From Verrucomicrobiota bacterium (GTDB lineage: Bacteria; Verrucomicrobiota; Verrucomicrobiia; Opitutales; Opitutaceae), in the NCBI GenBank assembly GCA_016721945.1, contig JADKHC010000005.1:1-64000 (forward strand): 64,000 nucleotides of DNA, given 5' to 3'. A program made the translations under genes and the position numbers. Of the stretch, positions 1 to 8,118 are shown one piece after another. The notes below the pieces were generated by a model. That model was given only the letters and a program-made list of their open reading frames with translations, searched no databases and had not been told where the DNA came from. Numbering within the stretch: the first letter of the stretch is position 1; each line of letters starts with the position of its first letter.

Positions 1-157
1 TACGCCGTTAGGTATTTCCGGTGGAGTGCGACGCTCCGTCGTCGCCGGGTTTTGAAAATAACGTTTTCTGACCTGCGGCAACGACAACACGCTCCCCAGG
101 TCAGTCCGCCAAGACCGTTTCACCGGTCGAGTTCAGCTTGCGTCGCGCCTGAATACT

Positions 158-176
158 GACATTATAGCGACATTAT
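158..176 (+). promoter_or_regulatory. Direct repeat at the antitoxin start, possible autoregulatory operator
   Basis: The octamer GACATTAT occurs twice (158-165 and 169-176), and the second copy runs into the ATG of the antitoxin gene. Phd/YefM-type antitoxins usually repress their own promoter by binding repeats at the start codon, so an operator is a reasonable reading. No binding evidence is visible beyond the repeat itself. Confidence 0.3.
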
Positions 177-423
177 GCAGACCTTAACTGTGACCAACGC
201 ACGCCAGAATCTTGGCGGCTGGCTCAAAAAAGCTGCGGCCGGCGAAGAAATTGGCGTCATCCTGGGCGACAAGATCATCGCTTTCCGCCCTGTCCCGATC
301 ACCGCCGCCGACTACGCTGAAACCGAATACGGATTGAGCGCCGCCGAAGCCAGCGAAGGCGCCGCGCGAATTGTTCGCGCGATTCACGCCGACGCCCGCA
401 CTGATTACAAACCTGAATGCTGA
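175..423 (+). CDS. Type II antitoxin, Phd/YefM-like
   Basis: This 82-residue protein has the opening typical of Phd/YefM antitoxins (MQTLTVTNARQNLGGWLKKA), in which an N-terminal strand and helix form the DNA-binding dimer. The region after about residue 45 is acidic and would be the toxin-binding tail. Family members neutralise a RelE, Doc or PIN toxin encoded immediately downstream and repress the shared promoter. The reading frame is intact. The sequence following it decodes as a RelE-like toxin only across frameshifts, so this antitoxin now appears to lack a functional partner. The ATG is preceded by a direct repeat that may be its operator. The family call is by motif only. Confidence 0.75.
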   Translation: MQTLTVTNARQNLGGWLKKAAAGEEIGVILGDKIIAFRPVPITAADYAETEYGLSAAEASEGAARIVRAIHADARTDYKPEC

Positions 424-701
424 CCCATGCGTCTTCAAACTCACAAAACGCTTTCGCGTCCGTAAAAAACTAAGCGCAACTGACCGCGCGCCGTTGATGT
501 TGCTCTGAGCGGGCTGCTCTCCACTTTCGGCCATCCCCACGCCCACGCCGGAACCAGCGTCAGGCTATTGAAAGCCCCGTTTACGAAGTCCGCGCAACCC
601 TCGCCTTACGCATCGTTTTCGTTCGCCAGGGCGATTTATTGATCGCCGACATTGTTGGCACACACGGAGAGGTGAGGGACTATCTAAAAAACCGGTCCTG
701 A
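417..701 (+). pseudogene. Frameshifted RelE/HigB-like toxin remnant
   Basis: No single frame is open here, but successive frames join into a plausible RelE-superfamily toxin. The first segment reads FKLTKRFRVRKKLSATDRA, the second DVALSGLLSTFGHPHAHAG followed by TSVRLLKAP, and the third VYEVRATLALRIVFVRQGD followed by LLIADIVGTHGEVRDYLKNRS and a stop at 699-701. The third segment resembles the RelE/ParE C-terminal strands (an arginine-rich strand followed by a D-x-x-GTH-x-E-V end). At least two frameshifts are needed, near 490 and near 575. An ATG at 417 overlaps the antitoxin stop, as is usual for these operons. The fold assignment is inference from pattern; the broken frame is directly visible. 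Confidence 0.6.
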
Positions 702-911
702 AATTGGCAAACGCTGCCCGGCCACAACGCCTGATCGCTATAGGCGCCCCCTCATCCTATCTGCCAAAATAGCACCAATCCGCAGTAGCCGTAGCCCACC
801 TAGCAAAAAATCTGCGCGACGCGATCCCATCGCACGCCAGCTTCGGGTCGAGCACGCATAACTAAGTTAAATCTACAAACAGCGGACTGACCCCGCTCGA
901 ATTCACCTTAA
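702..911. other. Spacer with no recognisable gene
   Basis: This stretch between the toxin remnant and the interrupted gene has no open frame of note and no hairpin that I could recognise as a terminator. Confidence 0.4.
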
Positions 912-1224
912 ATGAAGAACAACGCAACGCCACTAGAGCGTTTTGAAGGTTGGTTTGCTGAGGCCTATATCAAAGTTACATGAAATCCAGGAGGGCGACG
1001 GAGCATTCATTGCCCTTTCTGTCGCCCTATTTCTGGTGAACGCTATTATCGCACCGTCACAAATACCCATGAAGATTCACCTGATAACGAGAGCTTCAAG
1101 CAAGAGGCTGCTCGCGACCTCGGAATCGCCCCCAAGTACTTTCCGATCTTTTGGCGAGTATACCGGAACGGAATACAACACCAAGGCATGCCACGAAAAT
1201 ATTTAGATGGCGCTACCGGCATCA
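912..1224 (+). pseudogene. 5' part of an unknown gene disrupted by an IS630-like element
   Basis: From the ATG at 912 the frames join into one coherent protein: ATPLERFEGWFAEAYIK, then LHEIQEGDGAFIALSVALFL, then GERYYRTVTNTHEDSPDNES followed by FKQEAARDLGIAPKYFPIF and WRVYRNGIQHQGMPRKYLDG. Joining them needs frameshifts near 980 and near 1035. The sequence is then cut at 1225 by the inverted repeat of the insertion element, and the protein resumes beyond the other repeat at 2338. I do not recognise the family. The composition looks soluble and mixed alpha/beta, with no membrane segment. The gene is dead through both insertion and frameshifts. Confidence 0.55.
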
Positions 1225-1253
1225 TACCAAGTTGCAATCAAAGATATAATAAC
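1224..1253 (+). repeat. Left terminal inverted repeat of the IS630-like element
   Basis: The outer end reads ATACCAAGTTGCAATCAAA and pairs with the reverse complement of the right end. Mismatches are at positions 10, 14 and 20-22 of the repeat. Confidence 0.75.
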
Positions 1254-2337
1254 CAGTCAATAATCCAAGGGAAGGCGGTGAGGGATCGGAGGCGTATGGA
1301 GTCAGCGGCGAGCAGTTCGAGTTGGGTTTTTAACTGAACTTCGACTGTGTCAGAGGGTGGCGAAGAAACTGATTGGCGAAGCCCTTTTCACGCAGTTCAT
1401 CCCAGAGATGCTCGGAGGGATTGCATTCGGGAGTATAGGAGGCAGGTACACCAGTCGGAGCCGTTCAGGAATGGGTAGCTGCCGGGACTGTGCCAACCGG
1501 CTCCATCAAGAAAGAGGAGCAGGCGTTGGTCTGGCCAGGCTGCGAGCAGTTCGAGCAGGAACAGCGACATCGAGGCGGTGTTGCACTTTGGTGATAGCGT
1601 AAAGTTCATGATGCCGTGCTTGGGTGCGACGGCGGCAAAAGCGTAAAGTGATTCACGCACCACCTGCCGGGCGACCTTCGGCCTGATCCCGCTGGGAGCC
1701 CAACAGGCACGCACATCGCTGATCCGGCCAAAACGGCCTTCGTCCATAAACAATACAACGGGACAACAACCGTGCCGCAAACTTTCCTCGACTATCGTCT
1801 GGGCGAACTTTTTAAACGCCTGCTCCAGCCGGATCTTTTGGGATGACTGGGCCGGGGCACGATCTTTCGCCAACCCGCTTTGGCGAGTAAACGATAGACC
1901 GTTGAGGGAGCCACCGGATGGCCCGCCAGCATCGTAATCGCGCCTGAAAGCACCTGCTTCAACCACGCCCTCGGTCGCGCTCAGCGGTGTGCCTGGCGAG
2001 CAACGCCTGAACCTGTGCATCACCGGCAGGTGCGGCGCCGACCCCGCGCCCCGGTCGATCTTTCAAAAGCCAAGGCCTTCACGCAAAATCGTGAGTGGAT
2101 TATCCGCATACTCGCCACGGCTGGCTGGTCACAGCGGCGATGCGCGCCGGGGGACGCATCCAATGCTCGCATTAAACCGCTTGAATCCGCCGTTGATCGG
2201 CCATGGTCCTGGCTGCCTTTGAGCAACTTTTGCAGTGCCTCGACCGTCCTCGGGGAAATGGCTTGTGGGCGCATAAAAATAGCCTCCGCTTCAATCGCTC
2301 GAAGGCAAGTTATTATGCGTTTGAATGCGACTTGGTA
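1225..2337 (-). mobile_element. IS630-like insertion sequence, decayed
   Basis: A 1.1-kb element, the usual IS630 size, carries a remnant transposase on the minus strand. It is bounded by inverted repeats (1224-1253 and 2309-2338) that match at 25 of the first 30 positions, each beginning just inside a TA dinucleotide. IS630-family elements insert at TA and duplicate it, and TA is present at both ends (1225-1226 and 2336-2337). The sequence flanking the element on both sides encodes parts of one protein, which independently supports the boundaries. The transposase is broken, so the copy cannot move on its own. Confidence 0.8.
1330..2274 (-). pseudogene. IS630-family transposase, frameshifted
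   Basis: The minus strand begins MRPQAISPRTVEALQKLLKG at 2274 and gives the IS630 helix-turn-helix region, then after a frameshift the DDE catalytic core. The first catalytic aspartate is in VVLFMDEGRFGRISDVRACW and the second in LLLFLDGAGWH. After another frameshift near 1430 the third motif reads CNPSEHLWDELREKGFANQF, whose glutamate is the last DDE residue, and the frame ends at the stop at 1330-1332. All three catalytic positions are recognisable, but the protein cannot be made in one piece. Low-level decay without deletions suggests a moderately old insertion. Confidence 0.75.
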
Positions 2338-2338
2338 T
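2309..2338 (-). repeat. Right terminal inverted repeat of the IS630-like element
   Basis: Read on the minus strand from 2338 it begins ATACCAAGTCGCATTCAAAC, mirroring the left end. The duplicated target TA lies at 2336-2337. Confidence 0.75.
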
Positions 2339-2516
2339 CACATACTATGAGATCCATGAGCAGTTTCATGAGCAACCGTCGTTCGTCCCATACGATGCGA
2401 CCACTTGGGCGATCCGTATCTCGCCATGGAAGTTCGCTGAAATGATTCTCGATAAATATCGCGAGAACCCAACTGTTCTTGAAAAGGCAATCATACCCGC
2501 TCGCTGTGGTGTATGA
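2338..2516 (+). pseudogene. 3' part of the unknown gene disrupted by the IS630-like element
   Basis: Immediately beyond the right inverted repeat a frame reads ITYYEIHEQFHEQPSFVPYD and continues ATTWAIRISPWKFAEMILDK then YRENPTVLEKAIIPARCGV to a stop at 2514-2516. Removing the element and one TA copy brings this next to MPRKYLDGATG of the 5' part, one frame apart. Composition and the absence of its own start signal fit a C-terminal fragment. The family is not recognised. Confidence 0.5.
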
Positions 2517-2591
2517 CACCCCAATATAATTCAGAAAACCAACTGGATCAGAGTTTGTTGCAGACCTTATAACGAATTTATAATAATTAAT

Positions 2592-3376
2592 ATGCTTCTA
2601 GCCAGCTTATATCGTCACGAAAAAGAAAGTTTTCTCGCCAACTTGGCAGCAATAATTATCATCGGACTCACTATACTCATAGCCCGTATAACTTGGATAT
2701 ATGTCCAGAATCGACGTAAGAAAAATGCTGCAATGGCAACAGATCATACACCAGCAGGGAGCCGAGGCAAACTTCCATGGATCATTACTTGTGTTACTCT
2801 TGGTATCATTACTTTGATCACAACATTTCGTCCGCCCGAAATCGTCGAAAAGCCAATCGAGGTTTTCAGGGAAAGAGTTGTAGATAAAATAGTCGAAATT
2901 CCGGTACAAATTCCTGACGAATATTTTCGGGCGAAGCAGTTTTACGAAGGATACTGGGGTGCACCGTGGAGGGCCAGACGGAGGATTAGTCGGCATCAAT
3001 GCCTTCAAAATTAATGTAAACGTTACAGATGTGATAAAAGAAGATATCGAGGCAAAAAAGCTACTAAAATATTTCACGCTATGGTTAAAGAAGCGGAGCA
3101 TTCCTGTATCTGAAGACTCTAAACGCACTCTAGTCTTTTGGGTTGATGGAGTTTGGAACAAAGAACATACCACCTGTTTTTACATGCTTAGTCTATGTCT
3201 TACAGAACAAGCCCCGCTGCTAAGAGACGATCTAAAGTGGACCGTGGTGCCGATTTCAGCTGGCAATATTTAATAGGAGGTTATGCAGGCAACCTGGTTT
3301 TGAGCAAAGTGTCTATGGAACCACCGAGAAAATAGCCGACGTTTTTGCCAGCGCTTATCATCCTTCAAAACGTTAA
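2592..3376 (+). pseudogene. Frameshifted unknown membrane protein gene
   Basis: The first frame (2592-3014) gives a protein with two hydrophobic segments, around residues 17-37 and 62-80, and then a charged stretch rich in glutamate and valine. Near 2955 the coherent reading passes to the next frame, which continues GGPDGGLVGINAFKINVNVT and then KKLLKYFTLWLKKRSIP up to 3273. Near 3275 it passes to a third frame ending GFEQSVYGTTEKIADVFASA YHPSKR at 3376. Either this is one gene of about 260 codons with two frameshifts, or it is overlapping ORFs; the continuity of composition favours the first. The region is clearly more AT-rich than its surroundings, a sign of transfer. No function can be assigned. 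Confidence 0.45.
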
Positions 3377-3424
3377 CGAACAAGCGGTCGGATAGGGCAA
3401 GCGTGAGGTTTTGGGTTGAGATAA

Positions 3425-3604
3425 GGAAATCAACCGGACGGCCCAGTGGTCCGCCTCAACCGCGGAATCATCGATTATGATCTGCGGCTCCGATATGAGC
3501 TTACAACACAGCAGGCGGTTGTGATTCTAAATCAATGCCACCGTACCATGATTACCTTTGCTCAGAATAGCCATAGTATGAGCTTTTTCACTGTACCGGC
3601 GTAG
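3425..3604 (+). other. Open fragment without a start, possible gene remnant
   Basis: A frame of 59 codons is open from just after a stop at 3422-3424 to a stop at 3602-3604 and includes GIIDYDLRLRYELTTQQAVV. It has no ATG near its beginning. Its first 45 bases resemble a GTAG-type repeat also seen at 4670-4716, so only the later part may be protein-derived. It could be chance. Confidence 0.2.
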
Positions 3605-3754
3605 GCATAAAAAGAGTGAAGAACACCTTTCGGTGCCGAGCCTAATCGTATATTGCGTATTATGGGCGTGCGCCACATAGCCATCTGCAGTTTCGCAATC
3701 CCTCAGAATTGAAACTTCGTATAATTGAAAGAGGTGCCTACTTCAACATTCTGC

Positions 3755-4411
3755 TCATTGCACATCAACTGTACGTATAATGTAATCCAACGTCTCCATG
3801 GCTCTAGGAGCGGATGCGTCCACACCAGCCTCAAAAAGCACAATAGATTTACGAAAATATCTGAGCTTTCGAGCCATGAGAAGTGGCGTCCCGTCAGATG
3901 CTTTGCCCGTTGGAGCAAAACCAAAGAGAATGACGGTATTATTGTCGGCAGCGGCAATGGTTCGACTCATCGAATCGCCAGGATCAGCGAGACCATAGCT
4001 AACCATCTGCTGCCTTAGTGTGACAGCTGAGATTCTTGCCTGTTGAGCGAACATCTCCCTGGCCTTATTCCAGTAATCATTGGTGAATTTTCCTTGAGCG
4101 CGTTCAGCAGAAGGAATTGTACCTACTTGTAGGAATCGGAGCGTGAAGGGACGATTCCAATTAGTGCTGAATACGTGGTATACGACGGTTTTACCGAGTG
4201 GGTTGGCCTGTATCGCACTAATTAGTGCCTGTCGGGCTGATACCTCGGCGGAAGTTGCTGCTGGGCGAAAGACGCTCCGGCACACGAACTGTAACAGCGG
4301 ATGCAATGCCAGGAACCGATACTGCATACTGTTGGACATGGCAGCTTGAGCAGTAAATGCGTTCAAGACGATAGCTAGGCCGAGAAGCCGTAAAATGCTA
4401 TTGGGAATCAT
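3755..4411 (-). CDS. Secreted protein of unknown function
   Basis: The 218-residue product starts with a clean signal peptide: MIPNSILRLLGLAIVLNAF, then a likely signal peptidase I site after AQA. The mature part shows no motif I can name. It contains a run around residues 95-125 rich in aromatic and basic residues and a later segment (NNTVILFGFAPTGKASDG) with a strand-turn look. Its start codon overlaps the stop of a 35-codon upstream ORF by ATGA, so the two are probably translationally coupled. The gene lies in the AT-richer accessory region, and its neighbours on the left are pseudogenes. It may be part of an acquired two-gene unit. Confidence 0.6.
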   Translation of the reverse strand: MIPNSILRLLGLAIVLNAFTAQAAMSNSMQYRFLALHPLLQFVCRSVFRPAATSAEVSARQALISAIQANPLGKTVVYHVFSTNWNRPFTLRFLQVGTIPSAERAQGKFTNDYWNKAREMFAQQARISAVTLRQQMVSYGLADPGDSMSRTIAAADNNTVILFGFAPTGKASDGTPLLMARKLRYFRKSIVLFEAGVDASAPRAMETLDYIIRTVDVQ

Positions 4412-4515
4412 TTCTGTCGGTTGGTTTCTGAAATGCTATTGATAACAATGCTAGCGATCCAAATGGCAGTTGCTGCGATTGAAAAGGCAATGAGCTTAGT
4501 GAGGAAGTCTTCCAT
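4408..4515 (-). CDS. 35-residue single-pass membrane protein
   Basis: The minus strand encodes a short protein beginning MEDFLTKLIAFSIAATAIWI, continuing into a hydrophobic segment ASIVINSI and a polar end SETNRQK. One membrane-spanning helix of about 22 residues occupies most of it. Its stop codon overlaps the ATG of the following secreted-protein gene as ATGA, which argues that it is really translated. No strong Shine-Dalgarno sequence is visible upstream of 4515. No family recognised; a helper or regulatory micropeptide is possible but unproven. Confidence 0.45.
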   Translation of the reverse strand: MEDFLTKLIAFSIAATAIWIASIVINSISETNRQK

Positions 4516-4680
4516 AAGTAGAAGGGTGTATTGCCTAACCTACTCCACAGAACCAGCCCAGCACGACTGAAACGGGAAGTCCATGTCCTTTCCCTGTCCA
4601 TTTTGAAAGCCATTCCATAAATAGAGAAATGCGGCCAAATGTCGGCGGCAAAGGTTTTGGACTTGTGGTTGAGATAAATG

Positions 4681-4717
4681 ACCATCCGGACGGCCAAGGC
4701 TGGCCGTCCCTACCTCG
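4681..4717 (-). repeat. GTAG-type palindromic repeat
   Basis: On the minus strand this begins GTAGGGACGGCCAGCC and folds back on GGCCGTCCG. It sits at the 3' end of the MATE gene. It belongs to the group of GTAG-headed hairpins scattered through the window. Confidence 0.5.
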
Positions 4718-6046
4718 AAATCACTTGATCTCGCGTCTTCCAGAAGAAACGCCACGCGAGAAAGATCGCTGCTCCGGCCAAACCAAGCACCAGAGCCCGC
4801 CAGACTCCAACCGGACTACCTGCGTGTACGCCCAACCAATATGCCATCGGCAACATGATGCACCAATAAGCCACGAACGTGATCGCCGTCGGCACCTTCA
4901 TGTCGGCCATGCCACGCAAAAGCCCGGAACCAACCACTTGGCTGCCATCAAAAAGTTGAAACAACGCCGCCACCGCCAACAACTGCGCCGCCAGTGCCAC
5001 CACGGCTGCATCATCGACATAGCACCGCGCGATGGCTGGCCCAGCCAGCCAGAAAATCAGCCCAAAGGAGCCCATCACGATGCATGCCATGCCAAACGCT
5101 CCACAACCAATCGGCCGCACCAACTCGCGCCGTCCGGCACCCAACGCCTGACTCACACGCATGCCAGCAGACATCGACAGCCCGAGCGGAAACATAAACG
5201 TCATGCTCGCACAGCTCAGGGCGATTTGATGCGCCGCCAACGGCACCGTGCCGAGCCGTCCCATCATCCACGCTGCCACGGTAAAAGCGCCGACCTCAAA
5301 GACCAGTTGCCCTGCCGCCGGTACGCCAATGTGGAGAATTTCCTGCAAACGAACCCGTTCCAGTCGCCCCCACCAACGCACAGGCCAGTAAGGCCGCAAG
5401 GGCCGATGCGTCTTCAGAATCATCCACAACAAAAGCAAATCGACACAACGCGCCGTGAACGTGGCCACACCCGCTCCGGCCAGCCCCAATGCAGGCGCGC
5501 CGAGATTTCCATAAATCAACACCCAGTTGAGCACGACATTCAGCCCCACGCCGCTCATCATAATCACCATCGGCAACCACGGACGCCCCAGTGCCTCGGC
5601 AAATTGCCGGAAGGCCTGAAACGCCAGAGCCGGAACCAACGAAAGCGCTATAAAGAGGAAAAGGGCTGCGCCGCCGCGACCACTTCGGGCGGTTGCCCCA
5701 AGCGGCCCAGCTGCGCGCCAAGTAGCTCCATCGCCAGCATGGCAACCAAGCCCGTCAAAGTCGCGACCGCGAGCCCATGCCGCAACCACTCGCCACATAC
5801 CACGGCTTGCCCCGCCCCGTGCGCCCGCGAGACCAGCACCGACACCGGCATGCACAGCCCGAGTCCGCTCACGTAGAAAAAACCGAACACCGCACCCGCA
5901 AACGCCGAAGCCGCCAGCGGCACCGTGCCCACTTGGCCGATCATCAGACTATCGATCGCGCCCATGAGCATCTGGCTCACCTGCCCGAGGATAATCGGAA
6001 CAGCGAGAAACAGCGTAGCCCGGGCTTCTGAGATAACACGCGACAT
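4710..6046 (-). pseudogene. MATE-family multidrug/cation antiporter, single frameshift
   Basis: Two minus-strand frames together encode a normal-length MATE transporter of about 445 residues. The N-terminal part, from the ATG at 6046 (MSRVISEARATLFLAVPIIL), contains the MATE opening GQVSQMLMGAIDSLMIGQVG and the first helices up to EVVAAAQPF. The C-terminal part, open to 4710, continues FIALSLVPALAFQAFRQFAE with the remaining helices. The frames meet at a C3T4-type run at about 5655-5665, where one base too few or too many breaks the gene. MATE proteins export drugs or metabolites using sodium or proton gradients in the inner membrane. Everything except the frameshift looks conserved, so a sequencing error is as likely as a true mutation. 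Confidence 0.8.
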
Positions 6047-6151
6047 GACGAACGTACGATTCAACCACCCTTTCGCCTGCACGCACGGCAAAACCGTCTG
6101 AAAGCAGGCTCAGACTTTGTCACAGAGAACACTGAGCCGTAACCACAGTTA

Positions 6152-6436
6152 AGGGCCCGTTGTCCCCAACGGGCTGTTCTAAACCGTATCCATGCAATGG
6201 AGCCACCGATGCACACTGATAAACACAGATGCCCCGGGGATTGTTTTAACGCCGTGCGAGAAGTTTCCTATTTAGCCAGACCGTGAGCGATCAGATCGCC
6301 AAAACCCTGACGTTGTTTCTGCCCCAATCTGTGCTCATCGGTATTCATCGGTGGCCCCCAACTTAATGGTTCCGGCTAAGAGCGGCTTCCATCAAGCCCG
6401 ATGAGGACATCGTGCTCCACCTGCTGCCCCACCTAC
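6152..6436. repeat. Dispersed repeat A nested inside dispersed repeat B
   Basis: Two halves of the B palindromic repeat (6152-6181 and about 6381-6436) flank a full copy of the about 190-bp A repeat (about 6184-6380). Elsewhere the two B halves are contiguous, for example at 22530-22616 and 24507-24594, so A was inserted into B here. A also occurs at about 22290-22478 and, inverted, at about 33763-33962. Confidence 0.7.
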
Positions 6437-6452
6437 AAGGGGCCTGATGGAT

Positions 6453-6530
6453 TGAAATGGAGGGCGGTCCGCCTGGCCGCCGTTCCGAATCGGCGACGAC
6501 AGCGTCGCCCTCCACCGAAAATACCTGACG
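6453..6530. repeat. Inverted hairpin repeat downstream of the GH3 gene
   Basis: The segment begins GGAGGGCGGTCCGCC and ends with GACAGCGTCGCCCTCCA, giving two hairpins facing each other between outer arms. It lies between the B repeat remnant and the 3' end of the GH3-type gene and resembles the other REP-like pairs of the window. Confidence 0.4.
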
Positions 6531-6538
6531 GAGTAGTG

Positions 6539-8110
6539 CTAACCCAGCTTAGCCAACTCGTCGGCGATTTCGCGGTCGCTCCGGCAACGCGGCATTTTGC
6601 TCTGGCCGCCCCACTTTCCATGGGCACGCATCCATTGCTCAAACGTTCCCTCACGCACGAGCCGCAACTCCGGCGATTCCAGACCACGGCCTTTGCGCTT
6701 GGCCTCGTAGTCGTCGTTCAGGCGGATGAGCTCAGCGTCGAGTTCGGCGGCGAGCATAGCGATAGCGGTTAGTTTTAGTGACGCTTTGAGCTCGATCCAC
6801 CACTCGTGACGTCCGCGCTCACGCCCGGCCACAGAATCGGCGAAGAGTGGCGCGACGTGAAAATTTGCGATCCCCCAGCCATGGCGCTGGCACACGGTGC
6901 TGAGCGCGTCGGTCAGTTCCTTCTCGATGACATGTTCGCCAAAGGCACTGAGCTGGAGCTTCGTGCGCCCAGCGTACACAAGTCGCGGAACGTCTGTCGA
7001 AACGAACCTCACCACATCGCCAATCACGTAGCGACACAGCCCGGCAGGCGTGGTGAGCAAGAGTGCATAATCGACGCCTGGCTTCACGCCTTCGAGCGGC
7101 ACAACTTTGGAGCCGAGTTCGGCCAGGCGTGATTCATCAAATTCGTTAAGCGGTAGAAATTCGTAGAACAACCCGACATCCGTCATGAGTCGCAAGCCAA
7201 GCGAAGCGTCGGCGTCCTGCGTGGCGATGAAGCCCTCCGACGCGGGATAAACTTCGTGGAAATTCACACCTGCACCAAGCGCGGTACGCAGTTCGTCGAT
7301 AAACGGGCTGATCGGCACACCGCCATGAATCAGGCATTCGAGGTTCGGCCATACAGCACGCAAATCGGTAATTTGGCGGGAATCGTTGGTTGCGCGTGCT
7401 CGGACCGCAGCCGCGAGAATCAGGACCCAGCTAGGAATGCCCGCGACGAGCCGGATGTCACGGTCGTGGGTACGCTCGGCGATGGCTTTGATTTTCTGTG
7501 GCCAGTCACCCAGTTGGGCGAGCGCGGCACCGGGTTCATAGAGAAATTTATCCACCCAACTAGGCAGATGGATCGCGGTGATGCCGCTCAGGTCGCCAGC
7601 CCAGGCAGTGAAAGGTTTCGATTCTTCGATTTGCGTGAGCGCAGTCGAGCCCCCCAAGAACAAATGCTTACCGCCAAAGACTGACGTGCTGCCCGTGCGC
7701 GCCGTGTAGTAGAGCAGCGAGTCGAGCCCGGCCTGGCGGAAATGTGCGAGCATTCCCTTCGTGATCGGCAGGTACTTCGTGCGACCAGCGGTGGTGCCGG
7801 AGGAAACGGCGTAATACGAACACGTACCCGGCCAAAGCACGTCAGCCTCGCCGCGCTTCATGCGCTCGATCGGCTCGATAAACTGTTCATAGGTACGTGG
7901 CGGAATCGCAGATTGAAACTGCGCATATGTCATGCCCGCGTGGATACCGCTATCCCGGCCAAAGCTACAGCGCGCCATGGCTCCGATCAGGCGGGAAAAA
8001 GTTTTCGCCTGTGCGGGCAGGATGCGCTGCGGATCACGCAGCCGTCGATTGGCGCGGGCAGAAAGAAATCTCGCGCCAGCTGTAAGCAGACTTCTGGAAA
8101 ATGCCGACAT
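6539..8110 (-). CDS. GH3-family acyl-adenylate-forming protein
   Basis: This 523-residue protein matches the GH3 auxin-responsive-promoter family, a branch of adenylating enzymes known in plants to conjugate acyl acids to amino acids. Visible hallmarks are the ATP-binding serine/threonine-rich motif SSGTTAGRTKYLPIT at about residue 104, the middle region LECLIHGGVPISPFIDEL, and ASEGFIATQ with downstream YRYVIGD-like sequence (CRYVIGDVVRFV). Length is typical. It starts 8 bp after the stop of the alpha/beta hydrolase gene upstream on the same strand, so the two are probably one operon. Bacterial GH3 substrates are mostly unknown, and the sequence does not settle which acid or amine is used. 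Likely cytoplasmic. Confidence 0.8.
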   Translation of the reverse strand: MSAFSRSLLTAGARFLSARANRRLRDPQRILPAQAKTFSRLIGAMARCSFGRDSGIHAGMTYAQFQSAIPPRTYEQFIEPIERMKRGEADVLWPGTCSYYAVSSGTTAGRTKYLPITKGMLAHFRQAGLDSLLYYTARTGSTSVFGGKHLFLGGSTALTQIEESKPFTAWAGDLSGITAIHLPSWVDKFLYEPGAALAQLGDWPQKIKAIAERTHDRDIRLVAGIPSWVLILAAAVRARATNDSRQITDLRAVWPNLECLIHGGVPISPFIDELRTALGAGVNFHEVYPASEGFIATQDADASLGLRLMTDVGLFYEFLPLNEFDESRLAELGSKVVPLEGVKPGVDYALLLTTPAGLCRYVIGDVVRFVSTDVPRLVYAGRTKLQLSAFGEHVIEKELTDALSTVCQRHGWGIANFHVAPLFADSVAGRERGRHEWWIELKASLKLTAIAMLAAELDAELIRLNDDYEAKRKGRGLESPELRLVREGTFEQWMRAHGKWGGQSKMPRCRSDREIADELAKLG

Positions 8111-8118
8111 GAATGCGC

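Noticed and set aside
4629..5876. 415-codon plus-strand open frame
   Set aside because: It lies opposite the MATE transporter. Its translation is rich in His, Arg, Pro and Gln without any domain, as expected for the shadow of a GC-rich gene.
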